Shown piece by piece: positions 9,601-19,222 of a DNA stretch of 64,000 nucleotides. A model generated the notes under the pieces. The model was not told where the DNA came from, made no database searches, and worked only from the letters and a program-made list of their open reading frames with translations. Origin of the DNA: JACJYM01 sp965230495 (lineage in GTDB: Bacteria > Bacteroidota > Bacteroidia > Chitinophagales > Saprospiraceae); NCBI GenBank assembly GCA_965230495.1, contig OZ246004.1, positions 3,286,001 through 3,350,000 on the forward strand. Direction: 5' to 3'. The translations under genes and the position numbers were made by a program. The stretch's first letter is position 1; the number at the start of each line of letters is the position of its first letter.

Positions 9601-12169
9601 TAAGCTGCCTAAAATAGAAGGAGCGAAAGCATTGATAAGTATTGAAAGAAGCAATAAGGTAATTGATCAACTGTGGTATAATATGGGTAAGGAGGGAGAT
9701 ATTAACCTTACAATTCAGGACAACTGGTCACCTAATATATATATTCATGTAACCATGTTGCAACCTTATCTCCAGGATGATAATGATTTACCACTGCGAA
9801 TGTATGGAGTCAAACCCATTAAGATAAATACCAAAGAAAAAGGTCTCTCCCCTGAAGTGAGGATAGCCGATAAAATGGAATCAAATACAACATATGATTT
9901 CAGTGTTTCCGAAAAGAATGGCAAAATGATGGAATACACAATAGCTTTTGTCGACGAAGGACTTTTGAATCTTACTGGATTTTCTACTCCTGATCCTGAG
10001 AATCATTTCAATGGCAAGTTCCCATTGCTAGTTAAGACCTGGGATATTTACAAGTATTTAATGATGTTTTTCAAAGGAGATTATGCGGGCGTTTTTTCTG
10101 TGGGGGGGGATGACACATATAAAGCGGATGCTATGCCCGAAGTAAATAGGTTTAAATCGGTTGTTAAGCATTACGGGCCATTTGTTCTGGAGGCTAACGA
10201 AGAGGATCATCATCTCATAGAGATACCCAATTATATAGGAAAACTGAGAATGATGGTTGTAGCATGTAATGATGATAAGTTTGGTAACGAAGAAAAAATG
10301 ATTTCTATTAAGAATCCACTTATGCTTCAGTCACAATTTCCAAGAGCACTTAATGTGACGGATAAACTATCGTTACCGATAACTATTCTCAGAGATGATA
10401 AAACGATAACGACAGCCGAACTGGAAATGAAAACATCAGAAGGCTTTATAAAAGGATTTGATGGGATCAAAAAGATGAATTTCAGTAACGAGGATCAAAA
10501 AACAGAGATTTTTGATATTGAAGTTTTAGATAAAGCAGGTGCCTTGAAAACGGATATAATAGTTAAAAGTGGTGATAAGAAGATGACGGAGAAAACGGAA
10601 ATAGCCGTTAATTATCCAAATGCTTACGAGACTTCTTTACATACTAAAATTGTTCCAAAGGATTCAGTATATAAATTTAAGGTAGTACCTAAGGGTTATG
10701 AAAATGTTTTTGAATCTCGAATACAAGTAAGTGGACTTAAAGTTCCAAAGTTTGTTGAGTATGCTGAAAACTTAATTAGTTATCCATATGGTTGCTTGGA
10801 ACAAACAACATCTAAAGGTTTTGGACAACTATACCTTGATAAAATAATGGTCCTGACACCTCAGCAAAATCGAGAGAGATTGGAACATTTGCAGGCGGTC
10901 ATTAATAAGTTGACAAGATTTCAACGAAATGATGGACAGTTCAAGTATTGGGAGTCCGGTTATTATCATTCATGGTCTGATTTATATGCTGGAAATTTTT
11001 TAATAGAACTATCCAATCACTCTCTAATGGCAGAAGGAAGTAAAATAACTAAGAGATGGATAAATGCACAAAAAAGAATTGCTAACAATTGGAGTTTTAG
11101 AGAAGCTTCCAACAGAAGTGTATATGAGCAAGAATCACTTATTCAAGCATATCGATTGTTTGTCTTGGCTAAATCGGGAAATCCTGTAAAATCAGCCATG
11201 AATCGCTTCAGCTCCTCTATAACATCAGAAAATCCATTGACATGGTGGTTATTATCGGGAGCTTATATTTTAAGTGGTTATGAGACGAAAGCGAATGAAT
11301 TACTTAAAAAGGCTGAAAAATTACAAAAATCATCATATCGATCACATTACTATTGGTCATTTGGAAACAAAAGCAGAGACCTAGCTATTATTGTGGAAAT
11401 ACTCTCATATTTCAATGATAAAGAAAATCTATCAACATTGTATTACAATGCTATGGTAGATAAAATGAATGAAAGTAATTGGGTTAATACACACACTATG
11501 GGGTACTCTTTTTTGGCAGCTTTCAGATATTTTGGCACTGCCTTGGATTTGGCGAAGACTATCTCATATGACTTATCCATATTAAGCGAATCCAATCAAT
11601 TTTCCCATTCTTCGGTTGAACCCAAAATTCATAGAATTGACAGCAAAGACTTTGGAAAACAAGTTGTTATTAAAAACCGAACAGATGGTAAGATTTTCAT
11701 TTACAGAATGGATAGATTTATTGACAATGAATTAATCAAAGAAGCGAAAAACGCTAATCTGGAAATAGAGACTTCTTATTTCAATGTAACGAAAGGAGAA
11801 GCAGGATTGGACAACATGAGTTTAGGTGATGATATTTCAATAACAGTACGTGTTAGAAATCTAACGGCAGTAAAAACTGAAAACTTAGCTTTGAATCTAA
11901 AGATGCCAAGCGGATGGGAACTACTAAACCCAAGGATGTATACTACAGAAGATGATCATAAATCTTCGTCGTATATATCTCAGGATTATAAAGATGACAG
12001 AGTTTATACATTTTTCAATTTGAAAGCAGGAGGCGTTCATAAGTATCATTTTAAAGCAAAAGCAAGTTACTCTGGAGACTTCTTCATGCCTGCTGTAATA
12101 TGTGAGAATATGTATGACGGGGACTTTTATGCTAGAACTAAATCGCAAAGAGTACAAATTGAAAAATAG
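6659..12169 (+). CDS. Alpha-2-macroglobulin family lipoprotein with thioester
   Basis: A protein of 1836 residues. A lipoprotein signal peptide ends in the lipobox LCSC (Cys18), so the protein is anchored to a membrane facing the periplasm. The body has the string of macroglobulin beta-domains, a bait/A2M region near 1130-1260, and the thioester motif YGCLEQ with Cys1379 and Gln1382. An alpha-helical thioester domain (about 1370-1660) and a C-terminal receptor-like domain follow. Such proteins trap foreign proteases, and the thioester links covalently to them. The next gene encodes PBP1C, as in the yfhM-pbpC pair of Proteobacteria, which suggests protection and repair of the cell wall. The two genes overlap. 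Confidence 0.9.
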   Translation: MKRLLLLLPIITIFLCSCNDRRSEKTVLKNVEQDQKLLSGYFEAATHGVISAGDELVYVFKTPIDSHISTEELNEIITLYPKVEGTTTFSNGTVLKFVPKNLLTPDENYKVSLNLSKLKTSLPSELEYNVRTFKQEIKVSRDGIIVNDDQTISVLLNVATADKVDKEKLKNCFETDADEILSSTINDNNYQIELIYSNRLNEKSYVKYDAKSIGAESKGELTFKDFDIDKFTVLTTRHSRERNEFSIYFSQRLDGKKDLQGLVQVNGTDAKMTIKHNQIIVYTSGYRNSDKVEIKLSKGLKSITNETIENEYTFHIENTPDKPSVEFVTEGLYFPSGEEFRIPIKVRALDKVRVTVVEIKQKNVHHYLAWHSLQYSDFYNLRMFGKPMYDEVVNLNDGIADDEGWKVFGIDLSKSIQKNPGSIYNISLSIEPSFVSLSCKDQLLKYGYKSKVPTDDFFSNKNHNFYYNNYYYDYDWSERNNPCHISYYMNMNLVQRNFICSNYSAVVKRGGNNYHVALTDLVDLSEVQGGRVSLYDLQGEEIINGTTSGQGFCKLNTGERQASVIQIEKGNHITFMSLDDAMSNPLTEFNISGDRTAKDGQFFIYSERDVWRPGDSIYVNVMINRDFQEIPKGLPIKMEFLNTENLIIDEQRQNIDLDRNLIYNFVLKTSKDAKSGMYRAVFEIGTQRFHKNIRIENIKPNTAEVMYSFESEEDNIILSDKVSGTIHAQYLTGFALKGAKVKTEALCRPVPSFFSKYKDFSFNDYKSRNADKFQLFSVTTDGEGEASFESDFDLRRYNGPVRVYLETETVLSGGGINKEGKSAIASPYKTYIGAKRDKGSGWRTNYLLNENPKISLISIDQKGNIHNGEKKINYSVQKHRSHWWIDKYRVSSRSYFKRDNYWEEVSTGSTTINGEGILDLKNNDLEKGAYRVLINDEESGHRTMVYFSVYNGVDRIPGAQPYIIEFETDKEEYEFNEDIALKLPKIEGAKALISIERSNKVIDQLWYNMGKEGDINLTIQDNWSPNIYIHVTMLQPYLQDDNDLPLRMYGVKPIKINTKEKGLSPEVRIADKMESNTTYDFSVSEKNGKMMEYTIAFVDEGLLNLTGFSTPDPENHFNGKFPLLVKTWDIYKYLMMFFKGDYAGVFSVGGDDTYKADAMPEVNRFKSVVKHYGPFVLEANEEDHHLIEIPNYIGKLRMMVVACNDDKFGNEEKMISIKNPLMLQSQFPRALNVTDKLSLPITILRDDKTITTAELEMKTSEGFIKGFDGIKKMNFSNEDQKTEIFDIEVLDKAGALKTDIIVKSGDKKMTEKTEIAVNYPNAYETSLHTKIVPKDSVYKFKVVPKGYENVFESRIQVSGLKVPKFVEYAENLISYPYGCLEQTTSKGFGQLYLDKIMVLTPQQNRERLEHLQAVINKLTRFQRNDGQFKYWESGYYHSWSDLYAGNFLIELSNHSLMAEGSKITKRWINAQKRIANNWSFREASNRSVYEQESLIQAYRLFVLAKSGNPVKSAMNRFSSSITSENPLTWWLLSGAYILSGYETKANELLKKAEKLQKSSYRSHYYWSFGNKSRDLAIIVEILSYFNDKENLSTLYYNAMVDKMNESNWVNTHTMGYSFLAAFRYFGTALDLAKTISYDLSILSESNQFSHSSVEPKIHRIDSKDFGKQVVIKNRTDGKIFIYRMDRFIDNELIKEAKNANLEIETSYFNVTKGEAGLDNMSLGDDISITVRVRNLTAVKTENLALNLKMPSGWELLNPRMYTTEDDHKSSSYISQDYKDDRVYTFFNLKAGGVHKYHFKAKASYSGDFFMPAVICENMYDGDFYARTKSQRVQIEK

Positions 12170-14456
12170 AGGGATAAGAAGAATATTGCTTATCAGTATT
12201 CTGGTTATGGTTGGAATATTAATGGTTCCATTACCAGATTACACTCCCGCATTTAGTGTTACTCTTTATAGTAGGGAAGGAATATTAATGTCTGGATCAG
12301 TTTCTAAAGAAGAGCAATGGTGTCTTCCAATTGACCATGATATTCCTGATAAACTAAAGCAATGTTTGATTTATTTCGAAGATGAGTATTTCCATTATCA
12401 CCCCGGTATCAATCCGGTATCAATGGTTAAAGCTGCGATTTCCAACTACAAAAATAAGAGGATAGTAAGAGGAGGAAGCACCATCACTATGCAGGTCATG
12501 AGAATGAAAAACAAGAATGTCAAGCGATCTTTTAAAAATAAAACATGGGAATCTTTGGCAGCTATTAAATATACCTTTTTTAAGTCTAAGAAGAAGATAT
12601 TAAAAGAATGGTTAGAGATCGCTCCATATGGTGGGAATATAATTGGAGCACGTGCTGCATCTCTTCACTATTTTGGACGAGAACTACATAATTTATCTTG
12701 GAGTGAATATGCTCTATTAGCAGTAATACCTAATGCTCCAAGTAAAGTAAATTTAAAGAAAAATAGAGCTAAGCTTAAAGAGAAAAGAGACGCTTTACTT
12801 AAAAAGCTATATCTCAATGGTAAGTTTTCTAAGGAAGAATTTTACTTATGGAGCGAAGAGGAACTACCAGAGAAGATGCACCAGATTCCTCAGAAGGCGT
12901 ATCACTTAATGAAATTTAGTGCAACAAAAACGGATAGCATTATTATTCACTCTACAATAAGACAAGAATATCAAAATAGGCTAGGTGAAATATTAGAAAA
13001 GGAAGCAAGGTTTTTACAATCAGATGGTATCAATCAGGCAGCTGCGGTAATTATTGATGTAGAGAACAATGAATTGTTAGCATATATGGGAAACGTTCTT
13101 TCTCAAGAGGGTAAGTTCAGATATGTAGACATTGCTCAATCACCACGTAGTTATGGTAGCTTGTTAAAACCATTTCTATATCTGAATGCTATAGAAAAAG
13201 GTATTTTTCTACCTTTTGAAATGATAGCCGATGTTCCAACGGTAATCGGTGATTATCGACCGGAGAATTTTGATAAAAAATTTAGAGGTGCGGTAACAAT
13301 GGATGAGATGGTAATTGAATCCCTTAATGTTCCAGCGGTAAGAATTCTTAATAAGATAGGTTTGGAACAATTCTACGATGAACTTTCTTCATTGGAATTA
13401 AGATACTTAGATCGTGGAGCTGAATATTATGGATTAAGTTTAATACTGGGAGGAGGAGAAACGACGCTATGGGATATATCACGTCTTTATAAAGGAATGG
13501 CTCAAAACTATCTTGGAAAAGAGATGCCCTTTCAAGAAATTAAGATCTTAAGAGAACAAAACATACGAACTAATCATAAAAAATTTGACCCTAAGAGTCT
13601 TGAATATGTGATTGAGGCTATGTCTGATTTAGAAAGACCCCGTGAAGAAAAACATTGGAATTTGGTCAACAGGGAGGGGAAAATAGCATGGAAGACTGGA
13701 ACAAGCTATGGACACAAGGATGCATGGACTGTGGGCTTTAACTCAAAATACATGGTGGGAGTTTGGGTAGGTAATGAAAACGGTGAGGGAAGATATAATT
13801 TGACTGGAGTTAGTAGAGCGGCACCCATTATGTTCAAAATATTCAATCAACTTGAGAACAAATGGTTTAAACAGTTAGTAAAGAATGAAAACGAAGTCAA
13901 TATATGTGCCTTTTCAGGGAAGATGGCGGGAAAGCTATGCAAAAACTTAGTAAAAATAGATGTACCCAAAATATCTCATAGGTTTGAACAATGCAGCTAC
14001 CATGAAAAAATAGGATTGAATGATAATAACGAACTTATTCCTGAAGGGTGCAAGCTGCAGCCAACCAAATATGATACTATCGAGAGATTACCGGGTTCAA
14101 TGGCTTACTATTTTGAGAAAAACAACACCTTGTCGAATGAAAAAAGTTATGTTACTGCGAATCTATGTCTTGAAAAAAATGAGCCACAACTGGAAGTAAT
14201 TTATCCTATTGACAATTTTCGATTGTTTTTACCGAAAGATAAACCGAACGAAAAAAATGAAATGATAGCTAGAGCATACCATAGTGATAAAACGGAGGAT
14301 TTATTTTGGTTTCTTAATGAGGTTTTTTTAGGAATTACGCGAAACAATTCTCATGAAATAAATATTGAACCGGAAAAGGGTAAGAATATCTTGAAAATAA
14401 TTGATACCAGAGGCAACAAAAAGAGAGTTAAATTTGAAGTATTAGAGACAAAATAG
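12129..14456 (+). CDS. pbpC: Penicillin-binding protein 1C (bifunctional peptidoglycan synthase)
   Basis: A class A PBP of about 775 residues: cytoplasmic tail, one membrane helix (about 19-37), then a GT51 glycosyltransferase with EDEYFHYHPG (catalytic Glu84) and RGGSTITMQ. A transpeptidase follows with SLLK (Ser344, Lys347), SLN in ESLNVPAV and KTG (522-524). A C-terminal PBP1C-type domain begins at about 590. All catalytic motifs are present, so both polymerisation and cross-linking are expected. The start lies inside the end of the A2M gene (41-nt overlap with ATG 12129; ATG 12102 is also open), which indicates translational coupling. Confidence 0.9.
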   Translation: MLELNRKEYKLKNRGIRRILLISILVMVGILMVPLPDYTPAFSVTLYSREGILMSGSVSKEEQWCLPIDHDIPDKLKQCLIYFEDEYFHYHPGINPVSMVKAAISNYKNKRIVRGGSTITMQVMRMKNKNVKRSFKNKTWESLAAIKYTFFKSKKKILKEWLEIAPYGGNIIGARAASLHYFGRELHNLSWSEYALLAVIPNAPSKVNLKKNRAKLKEKRDALLKKLYLNGKFSKEEFYLWSEEELPEKMHQIPQKAYHLMKFSATKTDSIIIHSTIRQEYQNRLGEILEKEARFLQSDGINQAAAVIIDVENNELLAYMGNVLSQEGKFRYVDIAQSPRSYGSLLKPFLYLNAIEKGIFLPFEMIADVPTVIGDYRPENFDKKFRGAVTMDEMVIESLNVPAVRILNKIGLEQFYDELSSLELRYLDRGAEYYGLSLILGGGETTLWDISRLYKGMAQNYLGKEMPFQEIKILREQNIRTNHKKFDPKSLEYVIEAMSDLERPREEKHWNLVNREGKIAWKTGTSYGHKDAWTVGFNSKYMVGVWVGNENGEGRYNLTGVSRAAPIMFKIFNQLENKWFKQLVKNENEVNICAFSGKMAGKLCKNLVKIDVPKISHRFEQCSYHEKIGLNDNNELIPEGCKLQPTKYDTIERLPGSMAYYFEKNNTLSNEKSYVTANLCLEKNEPQLEVIYPIDNFRLFLPKDKPNEKNEMIARAYHSDKTEDLFWFLNEVFLGITRNNSHEINIEPEKGKNILKIIDTRGNKKRVKFEVLETK

Positions 14457-14501
14457 GTCTTTTTACAAAAATATGACTTAGATAAAAATAACATTTTGAT
14501 T

Positions 14502-14509
14502 TATCTTTG
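14502..14509 (+). promoter_or_regulatory. -7 promoter element (TATCTTTG)
   Basis: TATCTTTG fits TAnnTTTG and lies 43 nt before ATG 14552. It overlaps the TTG at 14507 that opens the frame, which argues against that TTG as the start. No clear -33 TTG is seen at the expected distance. Confidence 0.4.
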
Positions 14510-14551
14510 CGTCTTATAAATGAGGAAGTTACATTTTTTATTGAGATTAAA

Positions 14552-15019
14552 ATGAAGGATTATAGGGAAATATATCATGAGTATTTTAGTTATAGCAAGA
14601 GAGCTTACTATGACAAGATAAGATATTACGAAACCAATCCAGATATAAAAAAACTTGACCCTCGAGATAAGATAGAGCTTGATATTGATTACGTTATATG
14701 CCTATTTGAGGTGGGTAAATACCATAAATTCGTTAGAGACGTTAATCGGGTGATTGAAGATGTGGTGATAGAAAATGTATTTGAGTATGAAGGAGATAAT
14801 ATTTACGAGAAACTGCTATTTCTTAAAGCAGCGGCTTATTTTAATATTGAAGACCATTTGAAATGCGTAGAGCTCGCTTCTACATTAAGGAGAATTAATA
14901 AAAATTATCCACTGGTTGATTTTTTGATACGGCGATCCAAGATAAGGTACTATAAAAATAAGTTCAACATCTTTAGTCGAATAGCCAAATACTTAGGTTT
15001 AGGAAAATTACCTTTCTAA
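14552..15019 (+). CDS. TPR-like helical protein, function unknown
   Basis: A 155-residue charged, mostly helical protein without signal peptide or membrane helix. Pairs of amphipathic helices (about 40-65 and 80-110), with patterns such as LFEVGKYHKF and AAYFNIEDHLKCVELA, resemble tetratricopeptide repeats, so a protein-protein contact role is plausible. No catalytic motif is visible. It probably has its own promoter 43 nt upstream of ATG 14552. Its stop codon overlaps that of the convergent asparagine synthase gene by 4 nt. I cannot assign a function. Confidence 0.6.
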   Translation: MKDYREIYHEYFSYSKRAYYDKIRYYETNPDIKKLDPRDKIELDIDYVICLFEVGKYHKFVRDVNRVIEDVVIENVFEYEGDNIYEKLLFLKAAAYFNIEDHLKCVELASTLRRINKNYPLVDFLIRRSKIRYYKNKFNIFSRIAKYLGLGKLPF

Positions 15020-16692
15020 CCATACTTTTCTAACCAATAATACAAGCTGGTTAGATAAATTAGACTTTTGTTATCAAGAGAACTTATTCGAGCGTTTAAT
15101 TCTTGTTTGCCTAGAAGTGTTGTTACCTTGCTAGCTACATCTAACAAGTCTTTTTTGTGTTTATTTACCCACTTTTTTGTTGGTGTTGTATAAGCCATTT
15201 TATCTTTTCTTTTTATTAAAGAAATAGGAAGAGACTTGATCATTGCATTTTTAAGTAGTTTTTTCCTTTCACCAATTTCGAAATGAAAATTATAGGGAAG
15301 ACTGAAGCAAAGCTCTACTAACCTATGATCTAGGAACGGTAAACGTGATTCGATACCATAGCTCATTGAGTTTCGATCTTCGTAGTGCAATAACATGGGT
15401 AGAGGATCATTCCATAATGTATACCAAGCATAATCTTTCAGATGTTTATAACTATTCTTGGCATCTCTGTTGGAAAAGACAGATGAGTTATTTTGGAAAA
15501 AAATACTTTTTAAAACCAAGGAATGATGACATAGAAAAATTAGAAATACATCCTTGAAGTAATTAAAGGAACGTTTGGATGTTGAAAGCTGGAGATATCT
15601 TTTTATAAAACTGTCATAACCGTATAGAAGCTCATCTGCTCCTTGGCCAGTTAACATCACTTTTAATCCAAGTTTATTGGCTTCTTCGAAAACTTGATTT
15701 TGAGCAATTAGAGACAAAGTGAAAAAAGGAATTTCTTGTATTTCAGTAATTTCTTCAATTTTTGTAACTAAATGTTCACATTGAGGACGGACCAAGTGAG
15801 AGTCATGTTGAGTCTGCCTCAAAATGGCTTTGATATATTTGGTTTCATCGGCTTCCTTTTCATTAAAAACAGCAGAAATGGCTGGGACTTTAACCTCAAG
15901 CAGAGACGCAATAGATGTACTATCCAAGCCACCCGATAAAGATAAACCGACAGGGACATCTGCTTTGGTCCTTAGTTGGATACTATCTTTAAGAAGGATT
16001 CGAAAAGATGTCGTGGCCTCTTCAATGGAAAAATTATCATCATAAGGAAAGAAGTTATAATACTTGTGTTCTTGAAAGTTTAGTTTATGATCTATAAGTG
16101 CATAATGACCTTTTTTAAACTCATTAATATTTAATATTAGATCCGTAAGTTGAGATTTACCAATTAAATTATTGTTTATTTCTGGTCTCCACCATTCAAA
16201 TTGGTAGAAGGCTTTTATTTCGGAGGAAAAAACAATCTTATTTGAATTTCTAATAAAATATAAAGGCTTAATACCATAACGATCTCTACTTACATAGGTA
16301 GTTTTACTTTTAGAATTGTAGATAATGAATGACCACATTCCGTTCAATTCATTTTCGAAACCGGGTCCCCATTCTATGTAAGATTTCAACAATACCTCAG
16401 TGTCAGAATTGGTAATAAATTGATGGCCTCGTTGAGTAAGATTACTTCGGAGCAATTCGAAATTAAAAATAGCACCATTAAAAACAATGACATAGTCATT
16501 AAATAGGAAAGGTTGATGAGCTTTTTCAGTAGTATCGAAAATGGACAATCGGTTTAATCCAAGAAAAATGTTTTCAGAATAATACTTTTCAGAATAATCG
16601 GGTCCCCGATGAACTAAGGAATGCAAGGCTTTAGATCCCATTTCAAGAAGATCTTCCCTTTTATTTGATACTATTCCTATTAATCCACACAT
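15016..16692 (-). CDS. asnB: Asparagine synthase (glutamine-hydrolysing)
   Basis: A 558-residue AsnB-type enzyme. The N-terminal Ntn glutaminase domain begins MCGLIG, giving Cys2 as nucleophile after Met removal, and has HRGPD and FNGAIFN. The C-terminal ATP-pyrophosphatase domain has the P-loop LSGGLDSTS and MLTGQGADELLYGYD. It converts aspartate to asparagine, or an amidotransfer in surface-polysaccharide synthesis in paralogues; no polysaccharide genes are adjacent. The alignment with canonical AsnB is good, but the region from about 370 to 420 looks divergent. Its tail overlaps the upstream convergent gene. Confidence 0.85.
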   Translation of the reverse strand: MCGLIGIVSNKREDLLEMGSKALHSLVHRGPDYSEKYYSENIFLGLNRLSIFDTTEKAHQPFLFNDYVIVFNGAIFNFELLRSNLTQRGHQFITNSDTEVLLKSYIEWGPGFENELNGMWSFIIYNSKSKTTYVSRDRYGIKPLYFIRNSNKIVFSSEIKAFYQFEWWRPEINNNLIGKSQLTDLILNINEFKKGHYALIDHKLNFQEHKYYNFFPYDDNFSIEEATTSFRILLKDSIQLRTKADVPVGLSLSGGLDSTSIASLLEVKVPAISAVFNEKEADETKYIKAILRQTQHDSHLVRPQCEHLVTKIEEITEIQEIPFFTLSLIAQNQVFEEANKLGLKVMLTGQGADELLYGYDSFIKRYLQLSTSKRSFNYFKDVFLIFLCHHSLVLKSIFFQNNSSVFSNRDAKNSYKHLKDYAWYTLWNDPLPMLLHYEDRNSMSYGIESRLPFLDHRLVELCFSLPYNFHFEIGERKKLLKNAMIKSLPISLIKRKDKMAYTTPTKKWVNKHKKDLLDVASKVTTLLGKQELNARISSLDNKSLIYLTSLYYWLEKYG

Positions 16693-16829
16693 ATTAGGGC
16701 AATGATAACAAAATTGACAATTATTTATGACGATATATTAACATGTAATATCTAAAATCTTTATTATCAATAGGATGCTAAGTAAAAAGCTAGATTTATC
16801 TTTACGTTAGATAATACTAAAACTAGATA

Positions 16830-17597
16830 TTGGATAAGGATAAGATATACTTTGCATCGGACTTCCATTTAGGAACAAATGGATTCACAACTAGTAAAGA
16901 GAGGGAAGAAAAGATAGTTAGATGGTTGGACTATATTAAGGAAGACTGTAAAGAACTGTACTTGGTCGGCGATTTATTTGACTATTGGTTTGAATACAGT
17001 GAAGTGATTCCCAAAGGATATTTAAGATTTATTTCTAAGCTTGTAGAATTCAGAAACTTAGGAATAGATGTATTTATATTTACTGGAAATCACGACATGT
17101 GGATGTTCGATTATTTTAAAGAAGAACTAGGTATTCCTATTTACAATAAACCCATTCTTAAAAAAATTGGTAATCATCAGTTTTTCATTGGCCATGGTGA
17201 CGGCTTGGGTCCATCAGACTATGGATATAAGTTTATAAAACGTGTATTTTCAAATAAGATATGTCAATGGTTATTTGCAACTATTCACCCTAACATTGGC
17301 ATTAAATTGATGCGTTTTTTTAGTAAAAGTAGTAGAGATTTTGGCAAGACTAACGAGTCAGAATTTAAGGCCGACAAGGAATGGTTGGTATACTATGTCG
17401 AACATCATTCGACAGAGGCAGACTATTTTGTTTTTGGACATAGGCATCTACCCATTGTGTATCAAGCGAAAAAACATGATGGAAAATACTATAACTTAGG
17501 AGATTGGCTCTATTATTGCTCTTATGGAATGTATGATGGAAAGAGTTTGAAGTTAGAGTTTTTTGAAAGCCCAAATAATAGGATTTATGGTACGTAA
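16830..17597 (+). CDS. lpxH: UDP-2,3-diacylglucosamine diphosphatase (LpxH-type metallophosphoesterase)
   Basis: A 255-residue calcineurin-like phosphoesterase with the metal-binding motif series DFHLG (11-15), GDLFDYWFEY, GNHD, GHGD and GHRH. LpxH cleaves UDP-2,3-diacylglucosamine to lipid X in lipid A synthesis. The only start that keeps the first motif intact is TTG 16830; no in-frame ATG lies before GNHDMW. TATCTTTA at 16797-16804 may be its -7 element. The following lipoprotein gene starts inside its 3' end. Confidence 0.85.
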   Translation: MDKDKIYFASDFHLGTNGFTTSKEREEKIVRWLDYIKEDCKELYLVGDLFDYWFEYSEVIPKGYLRFISKLVEFRNLGIDVFIFTGNHDMWMFDYFKEELGIPIYNKPILKKIGNHQFFIGHGDGLGPSDYGYKFIKRVFSNKICQWLFATIHPNIGIKLMRFFSKSSRDFGKTNESEFKADKEWLVYYVEHHSTEADYFVFGHRHLPIVYQAKKHDGKYYNLGDWLYYCSYGMYDGKSLKLEFFESPNNRIYGT

Positions 17598-18414
17598 AGC
17601 ATTGCATCTTTTAGTAATAGTCTTGATTTTCAGCTCGTGCGGAAGTGGTAATAAGTTGACAGAACAAAAGGAAAGTTCTTCATATCTTGATATTCAGCAA
17701 TCAGTTGAAGCATTTGAAGTTGACAAACTGAACAACATATACATACTTAATAAGGACAATAAGGTTATCAAGTATAGTGAAAACTATGAAAAGCTATACG
17801 AATATTCGAATAAACAAGTAGGAAATATCAGTCGTATTGATGTGCGAGACCCTTTGCGAATAATGTTATTTGTAGATGATTTCGACAGGATCTTGATTCT
17901 TGACAATACGTTAGCAGAAATTGGGAATATAGAACTGCAAGATGCTGGATTTAATGATGTTCTTTCTGCGTGTAGATCTAATGATAATAGTATTTGGATT
18001 TATGAACGATCGAAGAGAAAATTATTCAGAATTGATGAAAACGGCACAACATTAAGTGAAAGCACCCAAATGGAAGACTTTGGTATTGAAGGCTTATCTC
18101 CATTAAAAATGCGTGAGATGGGAAATTCATTGATTATCGCAGATGACAATTTTGGATTTTATGTTTTTGACAATTTTGGAGAATATGACAAAAAGTATGA
18201 AGTTTCAGAAATTGTAGATTTCCAATTTGATGGACGATTATTAAGTTTTTTTGATGGAAAGAGCGTTAAAATGTACAATATTAGGATGCCTAATCCCAGT
18301 ACTTTAGGATTTCCTCCACAACTAAGAAGGACGAGAATGAAAAACATATACTATACCAAGAATAAATGGTATGGTGTTAACGAAGATGGTGTATTGGCTA
18401 TGGATAGAGAGTAG
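17587..18414 (+). CDS. Lipoprotein, probable beta-propeller, function unknown
   Basis: A 275-residue protein from ATG 17587 (the frame is open to 17563, but the inner ATG gives a clean signal peptide). The lipobox FSSC puts the lipidated Cys near residue 18. The mature protein has repeated strand patterns such as NNIYILNKDN, DRILILDN and NSIWIYERSKRKLFRID, typical of propeller blades. It overlaps lpxH by 11 nt, so the two are translationally coupled and perhaps linked to the envelope. No enzyme motif is seen. Confidence 0.65.
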   Translation: MVRKALHLLVIVLIFSSCGSGNKLTEQKESSSYLDIQQSVEAFEVDKLNNIYILNKDNKVIKYSENYEKLYEYSNKQVGNISRIDVRDPLRIMLFVDDFDRILILDNTLAEIGNIELQDAGFNDVLSACRSNDNSIWIYERSKRKLFRIDENGTTLSESTQMEDFGIEGLSPLKMREMGNSLIIADDNFGFYVFDNFGEYDKKYEVSEIVDFQFDGRLLSFFDGKSVKMYNIRMPNPSTLGFPPQLRRTRMKNIYYTKNKWYGVNEDGVLAMDRE

Positions 18415-18419
18415 TAAAG

Positions 18420-19187
18420 CTACTTGATAAACATTTCAATACAGCAATGGTCTGAGTGCAAAGCTTCAGGAAAATGCTGCACGTGAGACACACTTTCTTT
18501 CAAGGAGTCTGACACGGAGATATAGTCTATTCTCCACCCTTTATTCTTTCCCCTGGAACCTGCTCTATAACTCCACCAAGAAAACACCTCGGTAGTTTCA
18601 GGATGTAATACCCTATAGGCATCATGAAATCCTACTTCACCAAACCATTGATCCATCCAAGCTCTTTCCTCCGGCCTGTATCCCGAGGGGTTATCCTTTC
18701 TTTTGGGATTATGAATGTCTTTTTCGGTATGGACAATATTGTAGTCACCCACAACAACGATCTTTTTCCTTTCTTTCATTAATTCTTGAACCCAAGGTTT
18801 AAAGTCGGTTAAAAACTCCATTTTTACTTGATGTCTTTCTTCTCCGCTACTGCCAGAAGGGAAGTAACAGTTCAGTAAGGTGATATCTTCAAAGTCAGTA
18901 CGGAGAACTCTTCCCTCTCGGTCATACTTTTCAAGACCTATGCCTTCTTTTACTAGGGTAGGTTGTTTTTTGGAAAATGTAGCTACACCGCTGTATCCCT
19001 TTTTTTCAGCACTATGCCAGAAATGATGGTACCCCATCTCTTCCATGAATTTCATATCCACTTGAGATTCCTGAGCTTTGGTTTCTTGAATACAGATAAT
19101 ATCATGATCTTTTTCCGACAACCATTCAAAGAGCCCTTTCTTCATTGCGGCTCTAATACCATTTACATTATATGTTGCTAATTTCAT
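18420..19187 (-). CDS. xth: Exodeoxyribonuclease III (AP endonuclease)
   Basis: A 255-residue ExoIII/APE-family enzyme. Motifs: ATYNVNGIRA (4-13), IQETKAQ (metal-binding Glu), VVGDYNIVH (catalytic Asp/Asn), GWRIDYIS and LHSDHC (catalytic His). It cleaves DNA 5' to abasic sites in base-excision repair and removes 3'-blocking groups. Length and all motifs fit. The gene is convergent with the propeller lipoprotein gene, with only 5 nt between stops. Confidence 0.92.
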   Translation of the reverse strand: MKLATYNVNGIRAAMKKGLFEWLSEKDHDIICIQETKAQESQVDMKFMEEMGYHHFWHSAEKKGYSGVATFSKKQPTLVKEGIGLEKYDREGRVLRTDFEDITLLNCYFPSGSSGEERHQVKMEFLTDFKPWVQELMKERKKIVVVGDYNIVHTEKDIHNPKRKDNPSGYRPEERAWMDQWFGEVGFHDAYRVLHPETTEVFSWWSYRAGSRGKNKGWRIDYISVSDSLKESVSHVQHFPEALHSDHCCIEMFIK

Positions 19188-19222
19188 TTGTTGTTTTTTA
19201 AGTTAAAGCTTGGTTAATCGTC

